A DNA stretch of 64,000 nt, from positions 1 to 64,000 of the forward strand of contig JAVTVY010020465.1 of NCBI GenBank assembly GCA_036873755.1, in the 5' to 3' direction. Position numbers and translations under genes: made by a program. Under the pieces are notes generated by a model. It saw only the letters and a program-made list of their open reading frames with translations, made no database searches and had not been told where the DNA came from. Below, one piece after another: positions 10,604 through 22,000 of this stretch; position 1 is the first letter of the stretch, and every line of letters begins with the position of its first letter. Source of the stretch: Hanleya hanleyi. Taxonomy: Eukaryota > Mollusca > Polyplacophora > Lepidopleurida > Hanleyidae.

Positions 10604-11318
10604 GGGTGCATTCCAGAGATTCTTCCATTCGGCAACGAATAGACCATGTGTCCGCTTTTCGTTCACCAATTGTCGTAAAATCTTCAACCCAAATCACATA
10701 TATGTATATATTTTCTGAAAGACCATGACTAAACTATTATTTTAAAACACAGCACCGATATGTTATAGAAAAATGAATCCCGAACATTCCCCTCCAAGCT
10801 TGATTCATTTTTTCTAGAAAACCCCTTAAAATGTCGAAAAATGGTCAAATTCGGCCCAATTTACAGAAAAATCTGTAAGAGCGATTTCAATTAAACTTCT
10901 TTCTCATGAAAGACCATGACTAAACTATTGTTCATCAAATTTGTCCGGTACCAATTTAAAAAGGCGAAAAAATGTGGGGGTCAACCTGCTCGTTTTTTGT
11001 CAGATTTTCTCTCCGTAAATGAGTCCCGATTTTTAGGCGCACCCAAGGGGGATAACTGAGACAGGACAAAATTTACTCCATGGCCCCGATGGCCCGATCT
11101 TCGTGTAGATGAAGCCAGCCATCCATCTGTATATTCACGTTTGCAGCGTTAAAAATGCTGAACAGGACGGTATTATAGATATAAGCTATTAAGAAGGCAA
11201 GAAGAATTATGATGTAGCGGGACACGGACAGTCTATCGTATTATGAAATTAGACCGGGGCCATTGCTACGAAACTGTGAAAAACCACCCTATATCTGTTC
11301 TCTTATGAATACGACTAT
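10604..11318. other. no gene seen
   Basis: Contains two copies of GAAAGACCATGACTAAACTA (10719 and 10909) within loosely repeated sequence. Nothing else is recognised. Confidence 0.4.
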
Positions 11319-11720
11319 ATGCAGACGCTTCCAAAAACCGATCATTTCAAAGTCCGTTCCTTCTCATTTAGAAAACGCTATGCTGTGGATAATCGCCATA
11401 TAAAAGACGCAGCGAAGGATATATATCCACCTTCACTTGATTTGAAGGAAACTACAGACAGCCCTAATGGCGCATCAAATTTGTACCTACATATATACAA
11501 AAATGAAGTGGGCCTTCTCTCTTGCCGACTTTATGACAAAAGAGTTTATCACAATTTTGACATCGTAAGCTATGCCTTTCTGAAAGGTAATATTCCAGTG
11601 GGGCCGCATATGGCGTATACATATCTCGCACAGTAGCATTTGCTAGATCCTGTGTTAAATGTGACGATTTTAATCAACGTCACAAAACTCAAAGTTTCGC
11701 AAATTTGGCGGTACATATCT
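11319..11720 (+). pseudogene. reverse-transcriptase element fragment (LYDKR family), frameshifted
   Basis: The frame reads IYPPSLDLKETT, then LYDKRVYHNFDIVSYAFL and GNIPVGP, a block I recognise from the region downstream of the catalytic core in a reverse-transcriptase family common in invertebrate genomes (possibly Penelope-like; class uncertain). A frameshift near 11613 moves the continuation (VYISRTVAFARSC...DFN) into another frame. No YxDD motif is present here, so this is a tail fragment. Confidence 0.5.
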
Positions 11721-11933
11721 CATGCTGAATGCAAAATACGAATGTAGCGTGCAATATCTATGCCGTTACGTTTCGAAACCTGTGTCTAATTCCGCTTAAC
11801 CCGGGGCTGGGGCCGCATGAGCACAAGTATTCCAAAATCCGCATGGTGTCCATATTAACAGTCACAATCAAAGCGTGACTGATATACATATAGATACCGC
11901 CTTAACGAAAATCATATGGATTAAGTATACTGA

Positions 11934-12215
11934 TCAGCGATATGGACTTGATATTTTGAGGGCCGCCTCCACGATGAAAGGACCAAGCCAGTGGTCACGT
12001 AGCTTGTGATTGTCGCCCCGCCTCGTCACGTTAGTGTGCAGATATACCTGGTCGCCTGGGGCAAACTGTTGTGACTTAGACTTCAGACTATGCAGGCGCT
12101 TTTCTCCCGGCAGAACTTTGCCTGAACACTCACGGGTATCCTCATGTCCCATCCCGAACATCATCATATTCGGGGAGTAGCCTGTCACTTCGTGGGCCGC
12201 CACCCGGTACGCCAT
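11934..12215 (-). pseudogene. gypsy integrase C-terminal part
   Basis: The frame has the hallmarks of this region: AYRVAAHEVTGYSPNMMMFG, then FAPGDQVYLHTN and LRDHWLGPFIV, the GPY/F-like end that follows retroviral-type integrase cores. It is separated by a frame change from the core just upstream. Confidence 0.8.
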
Positions 12216-12229
12216 TAGCGTCAGGGGGA

Positions 12230-12760
12230 TTAGGACATCCTAATCTGCTGGATTACGGGCTGTGCTGGATGAAGCATCTGTTCTGTGGTTTGGTTGAATC
12301 CCTCTACCACCCCGTTACATTGGGGGTCGTAGGCCGTCGTTCTTGTCTTCTTTATCCCAACGATCCGGTACATGCCATGGAAGTGGCGACTCTCGAACTT
12401 ACTTTCCTGGTATGAATGAACCAAAGACGGAATGCCGAATCTGCTCACATACAGATCTACCATGGCCCAGGCTACTGTGTCCGCCTCTTCATTAAGGAGT
12501 GCCGTGCACTCTACCCACTTGGTGAAATAGACACAAAAGCCATGATGTAAGAGTTTCCCTGCTCCGTCCAAGGTAACGGTCCCATAAGGTCCATGGCAAT
12601 CCGTTCACCGGGATATCTTGTCATCAACCCACGGTGTTGTCCCTTGACCATTTTACAAGGCTGCCTCCTGTGGCTCCTCGTTTCACAACTGCTACACCAC
12701 TGTCTACCGAATCTTCTTCAGAGTCTTCGTCACGCCCAGGTGTCCCAAGGCAACACATTT
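12230..12760 (-). pseudogene. gypsy integrase zinc-binding region and catalytic core
   Basis: From about 12757 the strand reads HLGVTKTLKKIR with broken Cys positions, then IAMDLMGPLPWTEQGNSY with the first catalytic Asp, FTKWVECTALL, and AYDPQCNGVVEGFNQT with the catalytic Glu. The second catalytic Asp is lost: the segment reads VHSYQESKFES where an Asp is expected at the Tyr. Stops and shifts confirm decay. Confidence 0.8.
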
Positions 12761-13039
12761 TTGGTTCTCATTCAGTATCTTATTCTTGAGTTACCGCGGC
12801 ACCACTAGCAATTTGGCCTTCATCCGGCCTCTGTCATCATACCATGTCAGCACCAGAAAGCCCGCGTCCATCGCCAGGGTGTCGTAGGCTCATCATAAAG
12901 CTTTGGTGGCAAGGCTAAATTGACATATCTCATCCCATCGCGGTCTGGTTCCGGCTTTACCCACTCAATCAGTGAGTAAAAGTCACATTTCCGCGAAATC
13001 CTCATCTGGGGGTGTCAGAACCACATCTGTACTGGCTGC

Positions 13040-13205
13040 CGTTTCATCTGCCTCTGCCCCGAGAGATGTCCGCACTGATGACAGGAGCGTCTATTCAGCA
13101 CTTCTGCATTTAGCTGCTTTCAGCCAGCTCGGTATTCAATCTGAAACTGGTAGGTTGATAAGTCCTGGATCTACCGGGCCAGCTGTCCTTCTGGATCCTT
13201 GAACC
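13040..13205 (-). pseudogene. gypsy RNase H C-terminal fragment
   Basis: The strand reads DPEGQLAR, a stop where Trp is expected, then IQDLSTYQFQIEYRAG, another stop, then LNAEVLNRRSC. This is the usual end of gypsy RNase H before integrase. It follows the RT N-terminus after only about 100 bp, so the RT palm has been deleted. Confidence 0.7.
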
Positions 13206-13311
13206 TGATTAGCCACCTTGAACAGGTAGAATAAAAGCGTACCTGAGATAAAACACATATCACGAATCGTTAGATTCTTGGTTTGTGCTTTAGAATAGGT
13301 TAACCAGAAGA

Positions 13312-13866
13312 CTATATTGTGAGGTCATGCGGCTCTGTCAGTATGTCGACACCTCTTCCCACTTCCCTTATATGTGTTGTAACCGTAGGGATCTGTGGTC
13401 CTTCCTCAGCAGGAATTTTCGCCCGTACAAATAGTGCCAAAACCACACCACGTCGCAGCATGTCATCGACTTGCCGGTCGATTTCTTCTCGGGCATGGAA
13501 GGGTGGTCTTCGGTGTGGTATACGGATTGTCGGTGTAATTCCCATCTTTATTTCGTGATGTACGTAGGTTATACAGCCAAGGTCAAAATATAGCTTGACC
13601 AAACGCTCGACGTCTCTCATCTGAGTTTGGTTGAGACATTTCTTGGGCTTTTCAAGCAGGGGTTTCATATGCCCTGGGGAGGTCGCCGACATCAGTTCCA
13701 TAAAATCTTCAGCGCTGCTATTCATTATGAGAAGAACAATAAGGATGCGCTTCATCCTCGGACTATTTATTATTGTGTAAGAAAAAGAAAAAATATTTGT
13801 GACATATGATTGTAACATATATTGTATTTGATTTTGTTTTCCTGTGTTTGTGTGCAGGAAAATCAA
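13312..13866 (-). pseudogene. gypsy reverse transcriptase N-terminal fragment
   Basis: Residues after the Met in MSATSPGHMKP match the entry into gypsy RT: HHEIKMGITPTIRIPHRRPP, AREEIDRQVDDMLRRGVV. The sequence then departs from the family before the first palm motif. The upstream strand (about 14040-13878) reads PAGVSIRMLNPSNETRTVRG, the typical protease-RT linker. Confidence 0.7.
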
Positions 13867-14049
13867 TAAAGTATATAAAAAAAATATTCAGCGTTGTCGC
13901 CAAGAGCAGACACTATTACAGTGAGTGCCACCTCGGACAGTTCTAGTCTCGTTGGATGGGTTTAGCATCCGGATTGACACGCCTGCTGGTGTAACTTGGG
14001 ACAGTGTTTTTGTTAGACCTAAGCCGGTATTTTTCGTAGATTTAAACTC

Positions 14050-14585
14050 CCCTTCTCAACCTGAGCACGGTTGTTTGCGCGAAAGTCGATGTTTTACGTT
14101 TATATGATGACAGCCATCGCGAAACTATCCCCGACGGATAGTGGAGTAAGGGGACCAGCGATTGGACCATTCGATATTTTTCGACAAAATGCCAAGTCCT
14201 GAGGATTTTTATTCAAAACTGTTCAATAGAGCATTTCCCTTCGTATAGGCGCTCAAAACGTCTATCTGCCTATTCTTTAATGCAAAAGTTACCCCCAACT
14301 GCTTCGCATAATCCAAGTTCATGTTTGCTTATCTCAACGTTAAACGAGCTTGTCAGTCGTATCCAAGCATGAAAAGATGTACAACAACAACAAACACAAC
14401 AACACTGCATGCGGAGTGCGCGAGTACATATTACATCGTCCCTCACATCCGCTGCTGTCAGAAAGTCAGGCGACTAGGTCACGTGAATCATGTCCGTCGG
14501 GGATAGTTCCGCGATGGCTATTGTCATATAAACAGAAAACGTCGACCTTCGCGAAAACATTGCCATGTTCAGGTTGCCCCCCCCT
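14050..14585. mobile_element. fold-back element nested in the gypsy remnant
   Basis: Inverted arms of about 90-100 bp lie at about 14050-14140 and 14488-14585. The inner ends read GCCATCGCGAAACTATCCCC against the complement of GGGGATAGTTCCGCGATGGC. The outer ends share AACCTGA(A/G)CA. It interrupts the gypsy frame between linker and protease. Confidence 0.7.
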
Positions 14586-14589
14586 TCTA

Positions 14590-14877
14590 CTAGTCCCACT
14601 TCTCTGAGCAGGCTGTCTTTACCCTGGCAGGGGCAAGCATCTTCCTTCTGTCAGGAATAGTCACTATCTCAGTCAAGGATACACGGAGGCAGTCAAAGGT
14701 GCCAAACGCATCGCAATGGATGTACATACCACGTAGCTTGATTCGGTGGCGCCCGGCATCTATCACATAGCTGTGGTGGACGAGGAAGTCATACCCCAGG
14801 ATAGCATCAATCGGCAAATCTCCCACTGCCATCAATTGTTTCCACGTTGTTCCCCAATACGCTGTACCTCTTCTCAC
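14590..14877 (-). pseudogene. gypsy aspartic protease C-terminal part
   Basis: The strand reads LPIDAILGYDFLVHHSYVID and then RHRIKLRG, the ILG-D-FL segment and following strand typical of Ty3/gypsy retropepsins. The DTG active site upstream is not seen. Confidence 0.7.
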
Positions 14878-15745
14878 GTTTGACGGTTTCCTCGGCTTTT
14901 CATAATCTCTTTCGACGATTTCGGCCCGGAAAAGGGCGTTTTCGGCTTCATCCTCTCCAGGAACTGGAGGAACTTATCTACCCGCAGCCGATCGAAGCTC
15001 TGGAAGACCCTCGCCTCGTTGACGACGTCGAGACTTCAGCTCATTTGGCGGGGCAAATCGTACCTCCACAGCATCTCGCAGTCTCATAAAATCGGTTTCA
15101 ACTGGCTTCATCTTAAGGCCGGGGAATACCTTTAGAATCGTTTTATTGGAAGGGGGGGGGGCGGACAGTATATGATTACTTAGTCTTGACAGTGGCCGAT
15201 CCTCTAGTCGAACGTCTGTATTTGTTGTGACCGTGGTTGATTTTAACCCGGTTAACGTGCCACGGCCATGACCGGGACTTCTCTCCTCTCGGGCATGGGC
15301 TGGTTGGCGATCGCGGCCTTGGTGATATTCTCATCTGCCCCTCTTAGGGTTGATGTATGGACCCGTGGTCGTCTGATCGTCGTCGCCTGCATGGTATGCA
15401 TTCTCACCTCCTAGCTTCTCAGCCCGTCCAATAACATATGAATGGTCACAACAGCGGGCATAGACAGCAATGAAGGCGCTTCTTAAAGCCATTGGGCTCC
15501 GTCTCCCTCGGTCAAAATGGCTGCTAGGATTAGTGACTTAGCTATACCTTTCTTCTGCAGAAGTCCCCGGAGCATAGATACGATCAGTCGTCTCGGCGTT
15601 GAATGAAGAGCATGGGTGGCGTCGGGCCTCATATGTATTCGTTCTGAATACGAACATGTATTCAATAAATACTCCCTCTTTTGAGCCGTGCTTTTGACTA
15701 TCTGGTGGCCAACAGATGACTTAATAGGGCTATTAGAGCATCGCT

Positions 15746-16252
15746 CTTATCAGGAGATAAAATATATATCCAAATGAAATGGATATACCTTGATTCTACC
15801 CCCGAAAGGATATCTTCTAATTCGAGGTGTTCCTTCTGGTTTTCCGTCTCAAGCTGATCTCCATGGTAAAAAAGTCATGCAGCTGACATGCGCTGCAAGG
15901 AGTTTCGGCGTGATACATTCGCGACTGCTCGGACTATTCCGTCGAAGTCATAGTACCTCGCGCATTAATGGTGTGAGGATTTTGCACCTCTCCGGTGTAA
16001 ACCCTGATCCGCCGCACGTGAGGCACTCTACACCCTATAGGATGTGTTTCCGTTCATATAGTCCTCGTTGTATTCTCCCTTATCAGGAGATAAATACATA
16101 TCCAAATGAAATTCCCTCGATTCTACCCCAGAAGTATCTCTTCTAATTTGATGTGTTTCTCCTGGTTTTTCGTTTCAAGCTGATCCCCATGGTAACGGGA
16201 GCCATACAGTGACATGAGCTGTTCGGAGTTTCGTCGTGATAATGTGCTTTCA
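15746..16252. repeat. ~180 bp direct repeat, two copies 332 bp apart
   Basis: Copies at about 15746-15925 and 16078-16252 share CTTATCAGGAGATAAA, CCAAATGAAAT, TTTCGT/GTTTCAAGCTGAT and GGAGTTTCG in order. They are not placed like the two LTRs of the neighbouring gypsy element, because both lie on the same side. Confidence 0.7.
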
Positions 16253-16560
16253 ACGTGGATGCCTTGTATGGATGCCAATATGGATTCCTAGCAGTGCGAC
16301 TCGAGGTATACTATGTACTACATTATGTACGAGACCGTGCCGAGTGCTACGCGTCTTTGTCGAGCGCGACTCTATTATTTGCCACCGGAGATCCCCGAGA
16401 AGTTGCCAATGGATCCTCCACTGCTGACGAGAAGCTAGATGGGAGTCAAGGGCGTGTACTCGTTGGTCGTTGAAACAATCCGCCATTGTGACAGAAGTAC
16501 CCTTCCGTACATCCCCAAGCAAAACAAGTACCGAGAAACCCCAATTCGCAAGAAGTTCTA

Positions 16561-16959
16561 GCAAATTTCCAGACTAAATTCGTCATTGTCCCAGCAGACA
16601 AAGCTCCAAACAATATAACATTCATATGTAAATATTACCATTACCAAGTGCTGGTTAAGGAATTGAGTATAGAAAAAGTACATCGTCGCCGAATTCGTCT
16701 ACTTAGGCCCTACTCTCAAACTGCGTTTATTCTGGGAAATTTATTTAAGGAAGTAGAAAACGTCCATTTCCCTGCTCTTAGGGGGCTACAACAAGGTGTA
16801 CGTTTGTCAAATTTTTCAAAACAAGGTGAATTTCCTATGAAAAGTACCCAGACATCTCAAAATGGGATCAAAATCAACAAAAGACACAACAGAACCATTT
16901 ATGCGTTTTACTGGTGGTTCGATAGTGTAGTAGGACTGACCAAAAAGTTGGCATTTTAG
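16561..16959 (+). pseudogene. reverse-transcriptase element fragment (VPADKA family)
   Basis: The frame begins ANFQTKFVIVPADKAPNNIT and continues FICKYYHYQVLVKELSIEK. I recognise this block from the N-terminal part of the same broad RT family as the LYDKR fragment at 11.3 kb. The remaining frame to 16959 is less conserved. A Penelope-like origin is possible but not proven. Confidence 0.5.
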
Positions 16960-17528
16960 ATTCAACGGTTGGATGGTGCGAAGTGCTCCCAAGGTTGAAA
17001 ATTATGCCTCTGGAATCCCCCAAAATTCACTCTTAGTCACTTTCAACAAAAGGAAAACTTGTATATGGCTAATAAATGAACCTCCAATAATATTCCCTAC
17101 CCCCATCCTGGAAATAGGACTGGAAAGGCTCAGTTTATTTGTTATACCGCTAATATTTTCTAAGAAAGCATGGTGTCCCTTGTTTTTATCATATGTGTTT
17201 AGTATTATATAGCAAAATAGGGAAAATTTAGCCTCGGGAAGTTTGATTTATTGAACCTTAAAGGTCAACCCAAACGCTCTGAGGTCAAAAATATAAAAAA
17301 ATAGTCCTTTCGATTCTGAAAATAATGATATTTTTTTCATAATTTTGTGCAGTCTGGCTGGCGAGATATTGCCGTTTGAAAGGTGAAAATCGCTCTCCTG
17401 TCAATTCCAGCTGTGACGTCACGGAGGGAAGCCGTCTTGTATTCTCTATGTTAAAGCCGTATACCACAGTCGTAAGTAGCTGCTGATTTCTGGAGATTTT
17501 CGGAGTATCGGGGCATCATTTGTTAAAT

Positions 17529-17871
17529 ATGCCGCGACGTTGTGTAGTGGGAGGTTGCAGTTTTACTACAGATGACGGTGTTAGTATTCATTTGTGGACT
17601 AAAGACGAGAAAATCGCTGCAAATTGGACGAAATTTGTACGCAACACGAGAGTGTGGAAAGAGGGCCCGAGCCAGTACTCGTATAATTTGCTCGGCACAT
17701 TTTGACAGAAATTAGACATCATTCGAGGACATCTACAGCGTAGCAGTTGAATTCGGGTACAAACCAAAACTAAAGAGAACAGCTATTCCAACTACCAAAC
17801 CTAAGAACAATCAGAATGTGACGGCAAAGAAATCGGACAAGGAGAATCTATCACGGACATCGGCTGAATGA
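17529..17871 (+). pseudogene. THAP zinc-finger protein, frameshift plus in-frame stop
   Basis: From ATG 17529 the frame reads MPRRCVVGGCSFTTDD, HLWTKDEKIAANW and WKEGPSQYS. This is the C2CH THAP DNA-binding fold, with Cys5 and Cys10 as the first ligands. The second pair lies in the CSAHF segment, which is read only in the next frame (from about 17688), so a one-base shift occurred. That frame has a TAG at 17713-17715 and then continues for 51 codons, with FEDIYSVAVEFGYKPKLKR, to TGA 17869-17871. THAP domains bind transposon ends. The gene sits alone inside the TTAA element. Confidence 0.7.
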
Positions 17872-18510
17872 ACCTAGCCTGCAAGTGAGGCCTCGGGCAG
17901 GGAGACGGCTGTACATGCCCTGCTCGCTCTCGCGTGGCATTTGTTGCTTGAGCACCTACAGGTTAGACTGGATGAGTCTCTATTTCATATATATTATTTA
18001 ATAATAATAAAATGATCTTTCATAAATATATATACGTTTGATAAGTAAATAAATAGAAAACACCAATTGGAGTGAATGGCTGTAGATACAGAAGTGATAA
18101 TAATACTTTCATAATCCCTTGACATTTGAGATTGAGGGAATATCATTCGATTTCAATTTAATTGAGGTAATTTGTCGAAAATTGAGCACTTTTCGCCATG
18201 AATGTCCAAAGCTTTTTTATCAAACTATATAATTCTGAAATTGGTATTTCATGGGGATTATGGGAAAACAAACAAAATTCAAATCGGACGTATATCAGTA
18301 GAGTTATCAACAGTTTACTGTCCATACTGCCGAATCCCGGAGTTTATCCCTTCGAAAAGGCTGCCTCGGTCATTAACATTTACAACAATAACAACACAGA
18401 TGTGCTCGTTCTTTACATCACAGAATCGTTCTACATTCAATACAGTTTGAAATATATGGACATTTGGTCTTATAGATGACGATAATAAGGTTTCCAGTCA
18501 AGTTGCATAC

Positions 18511-18779
18511 CAATCTGTATTCAACGAACGACCTCTCCGAATCCTGTCGTCGTCGAGTTCCACGTTGTCAGAGTGGTTGTCACTGTCAGAATCGGAGCCG
18601 TACGGCTCAAATTGATAGGGCTGAATTCCGCCGTTGATCTGCAAACAACTGTTAATTTGCCCGTCATCATCCTCCTCTATGTCTATTTCATCTTCTTGGC
18701 GAAAAATATTTCCATCTGAGCAGCTGATATCGCTCGAATCGACATCTGAACCGGAGCTCTGACTGCACTCGCTTTCCAT
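18511..18779 (-). CDS. orphan first exon, acidic PYQFEPY (P2X7-cytoplasmic-domain-like) protein
   Basis: ATG at 18779 opens an acidic Ser/Asp-rich frame (MESECSQSSGSDVDSS, EIDIEEDDDGQ), then GGIQPYQFEPYGSDSDSD and RRGRSLNTDW. PYQFEPY followed by an acidic stretch and a Trp-Cys start is the pattern of invertebrate proteins annotated as 'P2X purinoceptor 7-like', a zinc-binding domain family. The exon ends at TTG|GTATGC inside the Trp codon. The Cys-rich remainder expected in exon 2 is not found within the element, so only this exon was carried or kept. Confidence 0.55.
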
Positions 18780-19038
18780 GTTATCCGCTGTTTTTTCTCA
18801 GGCAACTTCCCTGCGTGACGTCATCAACCCAGCTGTGAAAGTGTGAAAAGCCCACTTTGCTCCCATATTACGTGTGTTTCTGATCAGATTAGAATTTTTT
18901 CAATATTTTTTTCATACAAAGTGAAGTATGAACTATGATTTTTAAGGATTTTTAGACCAAAAAAAATTCCGTTTGGGTTGACCTTTAAGCAAGAAAAAAC
19001 GCTCTCTCTGTATTCAGTGTTATGAGTTTTAAGGGGTA

Positions 19039-22000
19039 GGGGAGATTGGGGTACACTGGGACATTTTTCACCTTTTTGCGAAAATCTCTGCTATTATTGT
19101 TCTGTAGTGTAGCCTTGTATACTGTCGTTATAACTTATACTTATTAGCCCACCATCACCAGATGGTGGGCTGTTCAGATCGCTTTTCTTCCGTGGTCCGT
19201 CGTCCGTGGTCCGTCAGTCCGTCCGTCCGTAAACAATTCTTGTTATCGAGATTTCTCAGGAACTACTTTATGGATCTTTCTCAAATTTGGTACACAGGTT
19301 CCCCTTGGGGTTTAGTTGTGCAAGATACCTTTTTTGGTCCGATTCGAAAATCCAATATGGCCACCAGGCAGCCATCTTGGATTTCCCCATGAAACCTTGT
19401 TATCGCGATTTCTCAGGAACTACTTCATGGATCTCTTTCAAATTTGGTACACAGGTTCCCCTTGGAGTCTAATTGTGCAAGATACCTTTTCTGGTCCGAT
19501 TCGAAAATCCAACATGGCCACCAGGCAGCCATCTTGGATTTCCCCATGAAACCTTGTTATCGCGATTTCTCAGGAACTACTGCATGGATCTTTCTCAAAT
19601 TTGATACACAGGTTCCCCTTGGGGTCTAGTTGTGCAGGATACCTTTTCTGGTCCGATTCGAAAATCCAATATGGCCACCAGGCAGCCATCTTGGATTTCC
19701 CCATGAAACTTTGTTATCGTCATTTCTCAGGAAGTAGCTCATGGATCTTCCTCAAATTTGATACACAGGTTCCCCTTAGGGTCTAGCTGTGCAAGATACC
19801 TTTTCCGGTCCGATTCGAAAATCCAATATGGCCACCAGGCAGCCATATTGAATTTCCCCATGAAAATTTATCATCATTTCTCAGGAAATACTGCATGGAT
19901 CTTTCTCAAATTTGGTACACGGGTTCCCCTTGGTGTCTAGTTGTGCAAGATACCTTTCCCGGCCCGATTTGAAAATCCTGTATGGCCACCAGGCAGCCAT
20001 CTTGGATTTCTTCATGAAACTTTATCGTCATTTCTCAGGAACTACTGCATGGATCTTTCTCAAATTTGGTACACGATATGCAAGATGCCTTTTTCGGTCC
20101 GAATCGAAAATTCAATATGGTCACCAGGCGGCCATCTTAGACTTCCCCATGAAATTTTGCTATCATGATTTCTCATGCAGGAAGTATTATCTGGATCTTT
20201 CTCAAATTTGATAAACAGGTTCCCCTTGTGGTCCAGTTGTGCAAGATACCTTTTCTGGTCCGATTCGAAAATCCAATATGGCCAACAGGCGGCCATCTTG
20301 GATTTTCCCATGCAACTTTGTTATCGTGATTTCTCAGGATTGGTACACAGGTTCCCCTTGTCGTCTAGTTGTGCAAGATACCTTTTTCGGTCCGAATCGA
20401 AAATCCAATATGGCCACAAGGCGGCCATCTTGAATTCCCCCTTGAAACATTGTTATCGTGAATTCTCAGGAAATATTTCATGGATCTTTCTGAAATTTGA
20501 TACACAGGTCCCACATGAGGCCTAGTAGTGCAAGATACCTTTTTTAGTCCGATTCGAAAATCCAAGTTATGCTTCAAATTAATACGGTATTCTCGAGTTG
20601 TGACGTTGCATCACAAGAGTCGGCGGATAAAACGGTGGGGCATATTCTATATATTGTCTATAGAGAATATCCATACCTTCACCTTCCATATCAAGGAGTT
20701 CAAATAATTCGGATTAAAATGTATTTCTTCAAATTTTAAATCAGTTTTCTTTAGTCCATGCAGTAGCAAGTGAACTGCTCCACCCTTTCGTCTGCCGGCG
20801 GGTCGGCTACATGAAAGGACGTCACTCTTGTGACTCAACGTCACAACTCGACAACTGTAGACTACTGCATTTTTTCGATCCAAGGGAGATAATCAGGATT
20901 CAGGCACTTTTGAAGTTTCAACATTACTGCGCGGACCGGATCCCTTGTACCATCTTACTATTTTCGAGCATGGTATCTTAAAAGAGATATCTCAAACTAG
21001 CCCAGTAAACAGAACAGAATTAGCATTCGTTCCTAATTATGAAATCTTAAGTATGTTTCATAGCTCATGCCAAAGTGTCAAAGAGATTGGTCCTCGCTTC
21101 CAGTACGCAATGATGACACGTGCAAAAAAAATTAATAAAAAAAAAATACTGTATACTGAATGTACATTCACTTTCAGACTAACTTTGCTCATTTCTCTTG
21201 TATTATAACAACCGACATAAGTACAGTTTCTAGAAATCTTGAAACTCCTGAAACTTATATTATATCTTGGTGTTTTTCAGTGTCACTTTTCCGATCTTTT
21301 TCGCTCAGATTCGAAATTTTGTAAACAAAATTACAAATCAATCGTTTGTTCTTAGTAACAATGGACAAAAAGATCCTCTAGTCATTAGCTTACAATTATC
21401 GGACAATGGTGGGCGCCAAGATCCTTCAGGATCTCTCGTTATGACATAGTCACACAAAAAAATCTGAAATATCTGTTATACTTTTCTCCAGAATTCTGTT
21501 TTAAAAGCGTAAAAAAATGTGTCCCAGTTTTCCGCACTCTGGGATACTCTGGGACACCCACTGGGGTGCGATGGGACAATAATCAAAATACATTTTATAA
21601 GAAGTATATAATATGTTTCATAGGAGTTTAGAAGATTCAACAGCGGTGGTTAAGTTAGTTGCTATTTTAGGCCCCTGCTTTACGCAAAATATTTCTCAGG
21701 AGCCAAATTTGAGGAAAAAAATATTTTGTGTGATTCCCATCCCAACGAAAGCATTTGACTTTGAAAGTTTTAGTAAAACTCATCAAATCTGATAGGATTA
21801 GCAAATACTACCATGTAGGAAACAAAATAATGCACTTTGATGGCATTATTTAACATGAAAGGAAATTTCACCATTTGATTACTATTGTCCCAGTGTGCCC
21901 CGGCAAAAGTGTCCCACTCTGCCCCAGGTGCATGATATATTCCTTTTTATGACAAAAAACTAATACATACAGCTGAGATACTAAATCGATATAATTAAAG

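Larger units (their letters stand above)
11930..15470 (-). mobile_element. degraded Ty3/gypsy-type LTR retrotransposon remnant
   Basis: On the minus strand the order is protease (14877-14590), protease-RT linker (about 14040-13878), RT N-terminus (13866-13312), RNase H end (about 13200-13040), integrase zinc finger and core (about 12760-12230) and integrase C-terminus (12215-11934). This is the Ty3/gypsy order. The palm of the RT with its YxDD is missing. A fold-back of about 540 bp is inserted between protease and RT. Sequence upstream of the protease (15460-14880) gives broken gag/pol-like reading (for example RVDKFLQFLERM). No LTR pair could be identified. Confidence 0.78.
17262..18984. 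mobile_element. TTAA-flanked TIR element with THAP gene and PYQFEPY exon
   Basis: TTAA at 17258-17261 and 18985-18988 flanks inverted ends AGGTCAACCCAAACG. Further inside, the two ends share CAGCTGTGACGTCA-type sequence in inverted orientation (about 17409 and 18812). The 1723 bp between them contains a broken THAP-domain gene on the plus strand and one acidic exon on the minus strand, convergent to it. TTAA targets and THAP domains are both known from Kolobok elements. No catalytic transposase domain is visible, so this is non-autonomous or internally deleted. Confidence 0.75.

Noticed and set aside
11319..11636. Host gene of 105 codons
   Set aside because: Its LYDKR block and frameshifted continuation are those of a reverse-transcriptase element.
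15746..16252. Pair of LTRs for the gypsy element
   Set aside because: Both copies lie on the same side of the gypsy coding region, 332 bp apart, and lack TG...CA ends and a primer site.
19162..20525. Series of 60-116 codon frames (HRFPLGSSCARYLF-like)
   Set aside because: They repeat with the 155 bp unit of array A on both strands and have no start or splice context.
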